A stretch of 64,000 nucleotides of DNA from assembly GCF_021442385.1 (NCBI RefSeq), contig NZ_MUZA01000003.1:1-64000 (forward strand), given 5' to 3'. Positions 57,377-64,000 of the stretch are shown here, one piece after another. The translations under genes and the position numbers were made by a program. Origin of the DNA: Micromonospora sp. MH99 (lineage in GTDB: Bacteria > Actinomycetota > Actinomycetes > Mycobacteriales > Micromonosporaceae). A model generated the notes under the pieces. It saw only the letters and a program-made list of their open reading frames with translations. It was not told where the DNA came from and did not search any database. Positions within the stretch are counted from its first letter, which is position 1; each line of letters begins with the position of its first letter.

Positions 57377-60300
57377 TCACACGTTCCATTCCGCGATCAG
57401 GTCGTCAAGCTCGCCCGCGGCCCGTTCGGGGAGGTGAAGACCCAGCAGCCGAGTGAATCCCCGCCGTCCGATGGCCGCACGCTGCCGGGCGAGTGCGTCT
57501 GCGTCCACCGCTGCCTCGCCAAGGCCGTGCCGGGATCGAGTGAGCAGGGCCCGCAGACTCCAGGGCACACCATCGACTGCCGTGCCGGCGTCCAGGCGCA
57601 GCAGGCCGAGGGTGCTGGCGACCGCGGCGCAGCTGAGGACGTCAGCGGCGTGGGCGAACACGCGCCATGCCCTGAGGCAGGACTCGTTCGCTGCGGCACG
57701 GTCACCGCGGGCGGCGTGCAGGACACCGAGGTTCGCGGCGATGCCGGCCCGGCCGATCGGATCGCGCAGCTTCTCGTACGCCTCGTCGGCCAGCCGGTAG
57801 AAGTCCCTCGCCAAGCCGTAGTCGCCTTCCGAGTGCACCAGAGCGCCGATGTTGTGATAGCCGGTGGAGAAGCCGGCGACGTCGTTGAGTTCGGTGAACA
57901 GGGTCAGCGCTTGGTGGTAGCGGGCGTGCGCCGTCGCCACGTCCCCGCTGAGCTGGGCGAGCGTCGCCTCGTTGTGGACGACGATCGGCAGCCGGCCCTG
58001 GTCGTGCAGGCTGGTGAAGATGCTGTGCGCCCTCGCGTAATGCTCCGCGGCGACGTCGTAGTCACCCGCGGTCTGGGCGACCACGCCGAGGTTGCAGTGG
58101 CCGGATCCGATCGACACCGCCCGGATCGGTGTGTCGTACGGGCTGGCCACCGTGCGTTGCTCGGCGGCGGGATACTCGCCGCGGTGCCGCAGGATGAGGT
58201 TTCGCGCCGGCCGTCCCGGGCCACGGGTGGCGCGCTCGACCCGGCCGAGGTCCCAGGCGGGTAGTCCCTCGGCCGGGGCGTCGGGATTGATCGGCGGCGG
58301 CGCTGCGAGCGCTGCCAGATCGGCGAGCGTGTCATCGCGTAACCGGGTGGTGGTCTCGTCGTCCGACGGTTCGTTGGCCAGTAGCCCGCGGGTGTAGAAA
58401 CGTCGTGCGATATCGAGGTCACCCCGCCGGCGGGCCAGGTTGCCGAGGTTGTAGTTGACGGTGGCCATCGCGGTGTCGTCGTCGCCAGGCCCGTACGCCT
58501 GCAATGCCTGACGGTAGCGGTCGAGCGCCGCTGGATAGTCGCCGAACAGTTGGTGCATGGTGGCCAGGTTGGCCAGGTTGGCCGACAGCCCCTCGGTCAG
58601 GTTCTGGCCCAGCCGGACCGCCAGCGCGTCGGTCAGGCACCCGGTCGCCTCCTCGTAGAGCGCGAGCCGGGCCGCCGAGACGCCTTCTCGCGACAGCACG
58701 ACGGCCTCGGCGTCACCATGGGCGCGGAGCCGCCCTGCCGCTTCCCGGCAGACCTGCAGAATCCAGCTGAAGCCGCCGCGGACGTCCAGTTGGCCGCAGG
58801 CCAGATCGATGGCCCACGCGGCCTCCCGCTCACGACCGGCCGCGAGAAGGTGATGCGCGGCTTCCAGTTGCGCCACCGCCAACCGGGTGGTCGCCTCCGG
58901 CGAGGTAGGCGGCCCGTCCCGGTCCACCCGGGACAGCCAGTACGCGGCGGCGCGGTCGTGCGCGTCCCGGAGCACCCCCGGGTCGGTGTGCCGGGCCAGG
59001 GTGCCGGCCGTCCAGCGGTGCACCAGCCACCGACGGCCCTCGGGCTGCCCGTCCTCGACGGGTACTTCGGCCAGCAGGCCGAGGTTGGTGAGCGTCGCGC
59101 GGGCCCGGACGGCGTCCGTGCCGATCAGCCCGAGAAGTCCCTCGTCGTCGATCGGCTGCCGGAACACCGCTGCCCGCAGGAGGAGTTCCCGTGCGGCCGA
59201 GCCGTCCCCGAGCTGATCGACGAGCGAGGAGAGCAGAACCTCGCCGGCGGTGACAGCTATCGATTCGGTGAGGGTGTGGCCGGGGTCGCTGAAACCGCGG
59301 GCCAGCCAGCGCTCCGGGTCTCTGAGACGTAGGTCCTCGGTGAGAACCCGCCGCAGGCGGGCCTGGATGTCGAGGAACCTGGGCCGGCCGCCGCGCAGGA
59401 GGGCGTCGAAATACTCGAGCGTGCGCGGGTGGCCGCCGACCGTCGCGATCGCGGAGCGCAGCTCGTCGTCGTCCAGGGCGTCCAGTGCCGGGAGCCGCCA
59501 GGCCAGCCGCCGGGCCTCGGCCAGGGTGAGCGGGCCGAGCGACAGTGTGGTCACCCACGGTCGGGCGTCCTCGGGTACGAGGACCTCGTAACGGCTGGTG
59601 ATCAGCAGGCGAGCGGATTCCGACAGGCGCACCCACTCTCCGAGGAAGGCGTTGAGTTCCCCGCCTGGAACGCCCGCAGCGAGGTTTTCCTCGAACCCGT
59701 CGAGTAGCAGCGTCACGGGTGTGGTGGGCAGGACGTGCTCGGCCAGCAGGCGCAGTCGCTCCGTCCACACGAGCCTGGTGTTGCCGAGATGGGTGAGGAG
59801 CCGTTCGGTGACGGTGGTGGGCGCGCGCCCGGCCATGTCCCACGACCGCAACCGTGCCGCCAGCGCCGCCAGGATCTCCTCCACCGAGGTGGCGCCCTGC
59901 GCGACCACGACGACGCCGGCCTTGGCCGGACCGAGGATGCGTACGGCCTGCACGGCGAGCGTCGACTTCCCGATGCCACCGATGCCGGTGATCACCACAC
60001 CCGACCCGGGTCCCTGTACGGCCGCGAGAATCGTCTGGAGCTCGCGGCGCCGTCCGACGAAGTCGCTCGCTCGACGCGTCGGGAGCCCGGACAGGGGCGT
60101 GGAGGTCGGTCGGTCAGGGCTGCGTTCATCCAGGCCGACCACGACGCGGTCAACTCCCGAGTGGGTGAGGAAGAGCCGCGGTTCACCGTACGGATCGTCG
60201 CGCTCGCGGCGGCGGGCGCGGCTGACCACGTCAATGATCGTTCGGGCCGGGTAGTACGCGGCGAAGGTGAACATCGCCGAGGTGAACCGGACGGCCTCGT

Positions 60301-61504
60301 GATGCGTCATCGACGCCGGGATGACCAGAACCCCGCACGTGTTGGCGGCACAGAGGCGGCGGACGAGTTCGTGAACCATCGGCCAGACCTGCTTGCCCGG
60401 TTCGGTGGCGAACGTCCGGAGGATGACGAAGGGCACGGGTGGCGCGGCCCCGAGAATGTCGTCGGCGAGTCGGCCGGGAGCGACGCTCTGCTGCTGACCG
60501 TCGACGGTTTCGAAGAGCAGGCCGTCCCGGTCGGCCGGGCAGGTCAGGTACAGGACGTGGTAGCGGCTGGCGGAGAGTTGTGCGCGCAGGCTGGCCGGAT
60601 CACTCCAGACCGGCTCGTCGATGATGGCGAGGCGTTCGCGACGGGCGGCGTTCACCGACTCGTCCACCGCGGCCAGTCCCTGCTCGTGCAGGCCGGAGAG
60701 GCCGGAGCGCAGGGGCGGCCTCGCGATCATCGCCAGGATTCTGAGCGGACCAGGGATGGCAGGTTCTTCCGCTTCTGTCTCGTCGGTGCCGGCCAGGCGG
60801 TAGAACTGCACGTTGTCGTGGCGGCACCAGGGGCCTGTGGTGCCGGGCACCACCGCGGATTCCCAGGGCAGCGCCGCGAGATCGGGATCGGTCACGGACA
60901 GGGCGATCCTGATGCGGCGGTCCGAAGCGAGAGCCACCTGGAGCGACCTGCCGACCGCCCCACCCAGGAACCGTCTGCCGATCTCCGGCCCGACCCGCCC
61001 GGACCAGGCGCCGACCGGTCCCTTGTCGCCGGACGCGGGCGGCACGAACGGGCGGTCCTCGATCCGTTCGGTCCGGCGACGGCGGCGTTCCAGCTCCTCC
61101 AGCAGGATGGGGAGTCTGGTGCCGATGCCGTCATGAGGCTGCGCGACCGGAGCTGAGCCACGCGTCTGGATCGTGGTCCGCCTGGAGTCGACGCGGATGA
61201 CGATGTCGGCCATTACCGGGGTGAGCGGCGCGACGAGCTGGTCGTACTGCTCCAGCAGATCGTCCTGAGGGGGCAGCGCGGACGGCTCGTCGGCGAGGTC
61301 GTGGATGGCCTCGATCAGCCACTTGACCACCGACCGATCCGGCGGTCGGGTGATGTTTCCGGTCAGGATGGCATTGATGGCGGCACGTCCCCGGGGCGCC
61401 TGCGGATGGTCCTCGAGCGCCCGGTAGGACACGCCGGCCGTCTCTCTGAGGGTGCCGAGCGCCCGGCAGAACTGCCTCAGCGGATCATCACCTGTAGTAG
61501 CCAT
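57377..61504 (-). CDS. HTH - degenerate CHAT - STAND NTPase - TPR protein
   Basis: A 1375-residue multidomain protein. Residues about 1-75: XRE-like helical domain (FCRALGTLRETAGVSYRALEDHP, AAINAILTGNITRPP). About 170-450: CHAT/caspase-like fold (IRIALSVTDPDLAALPWES; ASRYHVLYLTCPADRDGLLFE; PFVILRTFATEPG; CGVLVIPASMTHHEAVRF), but the expected His-Gly and Cys positions are missing. About 480-800: NB-ARC/STAND NTPase with FVGRRREL, Walker A ITGIGGIGKST (Lys513), Walker B VTLLLDGFEEN (Asp602) and LLITSRYE. About 850-1370: TPR-like repeats (GDYPAALDRYRQALQAYG, GDYDVAAEHYARAHSIF, GDYGLARDFYRLADEAYEKL). ATG 61504 follows GGAGGGTGACGCC. Divergent from the EACC1/caspase operon; a signal-sensing switch in a conflict system is inferred. 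Confidence 0.88.
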   Translation of the reverse strand: MATTGDDPLRQFCRALGTLRETAGVSYRALEDHPQAPRGRAAINAILTGNITRPPDRSVVKWLIEAIHDLADEPSALPPQDDLLEQYDQLVAPLTPVMADIVIRVDSRRTTIQTRGSAPVAQPHDGIGTRLPILLEELERRRRRTERIEDRPFVPPASGDKGPVGAWSGRVGPEIGRRFLGGAVGRSLQVALASDRRIRIALSVTDPDLAALPWESAVVPGTTGPWCRHDNVQFYRLAGTDETEAEEPAIPGPLRILAMIARPPLRSGLSGLHEQGLAAVDESVNAARRERLAIIDEPVWSDPASLRAQLSASRYHVLYLTCPADRDGLLFETVDGQQQSVAPGRLADDILGAAPPVPFVILRTFATEPGKQVWPMVHELVRRLCAANTCGVLVIPASMTHHEAVRFTSAMFTFAAYYPARTIIDVVSRARRRERDDPYGEPRLFLTHSGVDRVVVGLDERSPDRPTSTPLSGLPTRRASDFVGRRRELQTILAAVQGPGSGVVITGIGGIGKSTLAVQAVRILGPAKAGVVVVAQGATSVEEILAALAARLRSWDMAGRAPTTVTERLLTHLGNTRLVWTERLRLLAEHVLPTTPVTLLLDGFEENLAAGVPGGELNAFLGEWVRLSESARLLITSRYEVLVPEDARPWVTTLSLGPLTLAEARRLAWRLPALDALDDDELRSAIATVGGHPRTLEYFDALLRGGRPRFLDIQARLRRVLTEDLRLRDPERWLARGFSDPGHTLTESIAVTAGEVLLSSLVDQLGDGSAARELLLRAAVFRQPIDDEGLLGLIGTDAVRARATLTNLGLLAEVPVEDGQPEGRRWLVHRWTAGTLARHTDPGVLRDAHDRAAAYWLSRVDRDGPPTSPEATTRLAVAQLEAAHHLLAAGREREAAWAIDLACGQLDVRGGFSWILQVCREAAGRLRAHGDAEAVVLSREGVSAARLALYEEATGCLTDALAVRLGQNLTEGLSANLANLATMHQLFGDYPAALDRYRQALQAYGPGDDDTAMATVNYNLGNLARRRGDLDIARRFYTRGLLANEPSDDETTTRLRDDTLADLAALAAPPPINPDAPAEGLPAWDLGRVERATRGPGRPARNLILRHRGEYPAAEQRTVASPYDTPIRAVSIGSGHCNLGVVAQTAGDYDVAAEHYARAHSIFTSLHDQGRLPIVVHNEATLAQLSGDVATAHARYHQALTLFTELNDVAGFSTGYHNIGALVHSEGDYGLARDFYRLADEAYEKLRDPIGRAGIAANLGVLHAARGDRAAANESCLRAWRVFAHAADVLSCAAVASTLGLLRLDAGTAVDGVPWSLRALLTRSRHGLGEAAVDADALARQRAAIGRRGFTRLLGLHLPERAAGELDDLIAEWNV

Positions 61505-61696
61505 GGCGTCACCCTCCGCGCGGGAATGGTTCGACGCTAGCTCTCGCCCAACGCACCGGCAACGCGAGCCGGGCACTGTCCGGACTGTCTCACGTCCCTC
61601 CACCCGACATTCACCTGCTCAAAGGCCCGCTGTCCGGAGGTCGTCCGGCAGGCGCCGGACAGCCGCAAGCTGGCGTAAGAGGTGAGGAGGTCTGTT
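61505..61696. promoter_or_regulatory. Divergent promoter region with three CTGTCCGG boxes
   Basis: CTGTCCGG occurs at 61576-61583 and 61630-61637, and inverted (CCGGACAG) at 61655-61662. The last two form an 8-bp dyad with 17-bp spacing. A TAGCGT -10-like box for the leftward gene is at 61539-61534 and TAAGAG for the rightward gene at 61676-61681. The N-terminal HTH of the leftward protein might bind here, but that is only a suggestion. Confidence 0.45.
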
Positions 61697-62074
61697 GTGG
61701 AAATCCGAATTGGACTGGTGGAGGGCCACTCCGACGCGTTGCGCCAGCTGGCCGCCCAGCTTGACGCCAACGCAGGCGCGGATCGCGTCGAGCTGGTGCA
61801 TCGTCCCAGCGATCCGGAGCACCTGGGAGCTGGCCTCCTGGAATTCCTGTCCGTGGTGCTCGGCGCGGGCGGGGCCGGCACGGTCGTCGCCGCCCAGGTG
61901 CTCGGCTGGCTACGCACCACCTCGACAGTGACCCTGACCCTCTCGATTGGAGAGAAGACGTTCACGCTCAGGGGCGTCGACATTCGGCAGATGGACGCCA
62001 AGGCGCTCGCCGAGCTGGTCGCTGCCATTGCCCGTGCGATCGAGAAGGGGACGGCGGGCGATGACGACGACTGA
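61697..62074 (+). CDS. EACC1-like small effector-associated protein
   Basis: A 125-residue protein: VEIRIGLVEGHSDALRQLAAQLD, the hydrophobic helix LEFLSVVLGAGGAGTVVAAQVLGWL, STVTLTLSIGEKTFTLRGVDI, then AKALAELVAAIARAIEKG and an acidic tail. This size, central hydrophobic segment and beta-strand pattern match effector-associated constant component 1 (EACC1), described next to caspase, trypsin and other effectors with STAND NTPases. GTG 61697 follows GAGGAGG. Its stop overlaps the caspase gene by 14 nt. Family call from pattern only. Confidence 0.75.
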   Translation: MEIRIGLVEGHSDALRQLAAQLDANAGADRVELVHRPSDPEHLGAGLLEFLSVVLGAGGAGTVVAAQVLGWLRTTSTVTLTLSIGEKTFTLRGVDIRQMDAKALAELVAAIARAIEKGTAGDDDD

Positions 62075-64000
62075 CTTCGGCACCCCCAACGCGCGAGCCG
62101 TGCTGATCGCCACCAGCCGCCACCTGCCCGGGAGCGGCCTGAGCGATCTGGAGACGGTGGAGGCGGCGGTGCGGGCGGCCGCCGACTGCCTCGTCAAGCG
62201 ATGCGGCCTGTCCACCGACCAGATCGACATCGTGATCGACGAGGGCGTGCGCGAGGTGAGCCGCCGCCTGGACCGGGCCGCGATGAGCGACGGCCCGCTG
62301 ATCATCTGGTACGTCGGTCACGGCGTGGTGGGTGCCGTGACCGACGAGGCGGCCCCTCAGCTCTTCCTCGCGACCGCGGACACCACTGCGGAGCCGCGAG
62401 AGCTGCCGCGAACGGCACTCCCGTACGCCGAGATCCGGGCAGCGACGACCCGCCGTCGGCTCAGCCGGAACCGCCCCACGCTGATCATTCTCGACTCGTG
62501 CTACAGCGGCCGTGCGACAGCGCTTTCGGCCCGCGTCGCCGATGCCGGGTTCAACCTCAGCTCCGTCCAGGGCACGCACGTGATCACCGCCGCAGACGAC
62601 GACGTCCAGGCTCTGGTGGGCCGAACCGGTCCGGTTCTCACCACGACGATCGTCGAGATCCTCCGCGACGGCGACACCGACGGGCCGCCCTCGTTCACCG
62701 TCAACGGCCTGTTCGAGACTCTGTGCAGGCGGCTCGACAGCCGCAACGCGCCGCCACCTCGGCAGCACAGCCACGATGGCGTCGGCAGCCTGGTCCTCGC
62801 CTCCAACCCGCGGTACCGGCATCCCCAGCCGCCGCTGCCCACGCCCGGCGAACCGGAGCCGGGCTGGGACTCTCAGGCCTGCCCCTTCCCCGGCCCCCGA
62901 CCAATCGAGCCGCGCGACCGCAGGCTGCTCTTCGGGCGCAACGCGGATATCGAGAAGCTGGTCAACGCCCTGAACGAGCAGTGGGAGCAACCCGGCCCAC
63001 GCGTGATCACCGGCCCGAGCGGCGTCGGCAAGTCGTCGCTGGTGCAGGCCGGGCTCCTTCCGTCGATCAAGGATGGCCTACTCGCTGCGCCGGGCGTCGC
63101 CGGGTGGCCGCAATGGACAATGACACCCGGACGGACGCCCATGACCGCGTGGAGGATGCTGGCCCGCTCCGGACGTGCCGAGACAGGCGACGCCGATGCC
63201 GCCTCGGTCGTCACCGGCCCCCTGGTCCTCGTCGTCGACCAGCTGGAGCAGATCTTCGCGCAGGACGTGGACCCGGACGAGCGAAACGCCTTCCTCGACG
63301 CGGTCACCACTGTCGCGGACCTGCCGGACGTGCTTGTCCTGCTTGTCGTTTCGGCCGACCACATCGGACGCTGCCTGCGGCACCCCACCCTGCGTGCCGC
63401 GTTGGGTCGCATGCTCGTCGTCGACCCGCTGCCGCTCTCCGCACTGCACGACATCGTCGCCGAGCCCGCCCGCATCGCCGGGCTCGGTGTCGAGGAGGGA
63501 CTGATCGCCGCGATCACTGCAGACGCCGACGCGGGCGTCCCGCTGGGCCGCGACGGCACGATAGCCGCCGGTGCTCTGCCGCACATCGCCGGTGCGATCC
63601 ACCGCACCTGGCAGAACCGTGAGGCTGTCGAGGGCGGTTACGTCCTGACGACTGCCGCCTACCGCACCGGCGGCGGCATCCGCGACGCGCTGGGACGGAC
63701 GGCCGAGGAGACCTACGAGAGCCTGACTCCGGTGCAGAAGCTCCTCGCCGAGCGGCTCCTGCTCGACCTGGTGGGCGAGTACGAGACGGCCGGCACCCTG
63801 GCCGAGACCCGGCGGCGGGTGCTGCGCGCCGACCTCGACCGGCCCGACGACCCGCCCGGCGAGCTTGACGAGGTCATCGACGCGTTCGCGGCCCAGCGGT
63901 TACTCGCCCTCGACGGCAGCGCCGAAACCGAGACCGTCGAGCTCGCCCACGAGGCTCTGATCGGCGCGTGGCCACGTCTGCGCACACTGATCGACCGGGA
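62061..64000 (+). CDS. Caspase-domain STAND NTPase (runs off right edge)
   Basis: At least 646 residues, open at the window end. Residues about 10-250: caspase-like C14 peptidase with His87 in WYVGHGV and Cys147 in IILDSCYSG, both catalytic positions intact. About 290-640: conflict-type STAND NTPase, starting CPFPGPRPIEPRDRRLLFGR, Walker A ITGPSGVGKSSLVQAGLLPS (Lys324), Walker B GPLVLVVDQLEQIF (Asp393), VLLVVSADHIGRCL, and VELAHEALIGAWPRLRTLID at the edge, a motif that usually precedes WD40 or TPR repeats. ATG 62061 lies inside the EACC1-like gene. Proposed: sensed signal and NTP lead to caspase activation and cell suicide or cleavage of partners. Confidence 0.88.
   Translation, partial: MTTTDFGTPNARAVLIATSRHLPGSGLSDLETVEAAVRAAADCLVKRCGLSTDQIDIVIDEGVREVSRRLDRAAMSDGPLIIWYVGHGVVGAVTDEAAPQLFLATADTTAEPRELPRTALPYAEIRAATTRRRLSRNRPTLIILDSCYSGRATALSARVADAGFNLSSVQGTHVITAADDDVQALVGRTGPVLTTTIVEILRDGDTDGPPSFTVNGLFETLCRRLDSRNAPPPRQHSHDGVGSLVLASNPRYRHPQPPLPTPGEPEPGWDSQACPFPGPRPIEPRDRRLLFGRNADIEKLVNALNEQWEQPGPRVITGPSGVGKSSLVQAGLLPSIKDGLLAAPGVAGWPQWTMTPGRTPMTAWRMLARSGRAETGDADAASVVTGPLVLVVDQLEQIFAQDVDPDERNAFLDAVTTVADLPDVLVLLVVSADHIGRCLRHPTLRAALGRMLVVDPLPLSALHDIVAEPARIAGLGVEEGLIAAITADADAGVPLGRDGTIAAGALPHIAGAIHRTWQNREAVEGGYVLTTAAYRTGGGIRDALGRTAEETYESLTPVQKLLAERLLLDLVGEYETAGTLAETRRRVLRADLDRPDDPPGELDEVIDAFAAQRLLALDGSAETETVELAHEALIGAWPRLRTLIDR

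Noticed and set aside
57093-64000. Prophage or integrative element inserted at tRNA-Val
   Set aside because: No integrase, excisionase, phage structural gene or repeated tRNA 3' end is visible inside the window; kept only as a hint in the findings.

Overview
The window is high-GC actinobacterial DNA. GTG starts are common, many genes look leaderless with a TANNNT-like -10 box a few bases before the start codon, and stop/start overlaps are frequent. Several protein families point to Micromonosporaceae, most likely Micromonospora: an ACT-GNAT acetyltransferase of the type studied in Micromonospora aurantiaca, the BioB/BsaP pair, a CebR-controlled cellobiose system and large modular cellulases and xylanases. 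The genus is inferred from content; no rRNA or other marker gene is present.

Layout. 1-4.0 kb: DNA-end processing genes (sbcC partial, sbcD, a HerA-type ATPase). 4.1-5.5 kb: a RibD-C-like reductase translationally coupled to a 39-residue Cys-rich peptide, and a pRiA4b ORF-3-like protein. 5.6-11.7 kb: a complete cellobiose regulon, cebE-cebF-cebG-bglC-cebR, with two CebR boxes flanking its promoter. 11.7-15.9 kb: an acyl-CoA dehydrogenase and a phosphotransferase (ACAD10/11-like split pair), divergent from a thiamine-diphosphate 2-keto acid decarboxylase. 16-19 kb: an ACT-domain protein, an unknown protein and an ACT-GNAT fusion. 19-22.3 kb: a VOC protein, an aldehyde dehydrogenase and a sortase-type LPLTG surface protein. 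22.5-28.2 kb: secreted polysaccharide degradation by a GH9-CBM3c-FN3-FN3-CBM2 cellulase with its own CebR box and a bifunctional GH10-CBM13-GH62 xylanase/arabinofuranosidase. Together with the ceb genes this is one coherent plant-cell-wall programme: extracellular hydrolysis, cellobiose import, intracellular hydrolysis and induction.

28.3-32.8 kb: DUF488, a GNAT, and biotin synthesis (bioB with bsaP; bioF and bioD separated by a 59-bp insertion or duplication that appears to preserve coupled translation). 32.8-36.9 kb: a two-component system and an ABC exporter that share a TGAC-N4-GTCA box. 37-39.7 kb: polysaccharide deacetylase lipoprotein, P450 and methyltransferase. 39.9-46.4 kb: a membrane-anchored secreted protein, an M36 metalloprotease, an AlkB-type hydroxylase with a palindromic operator, a TIGR03086 protein and a TetR regulator. 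46.8-47.0 kb: tRNA-Gly, tRNA-Cys and tRNA-Val. 47.1-54.5 kb: an ABC exporter operon (two ATPases, two FtsX-type permeases) whose permease junction looks broken. 54.5-56.9 kb: an ArsR/DUF5937 regulator divergent from a PEP-mutase/isocitrate-lyase family enzyme, and a DUF6458 membrane protein. 57.1-57.3 kb: second, identical copies of tRNA-Gly and tRNA-Val.

57.4-64 kb, directly beside the second tRNA-Val, is the most unusual part and runs off the right edge. A 1375-residue HTH-(degenerate CHAT)-STAND NTPase-TPR protein is divergent from a small EACC1-like protein whose stop overlaps the start of a caspase-STAND NTPase. This is the hallmark of the NTP-dependent biological conflict (immunity or programmed-death) systems known from multicellular-type bacteria, here in what may be a less usual double-STAND arrangement. 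No CRISPR array, transposase, integrase or rRNA gene was seen.
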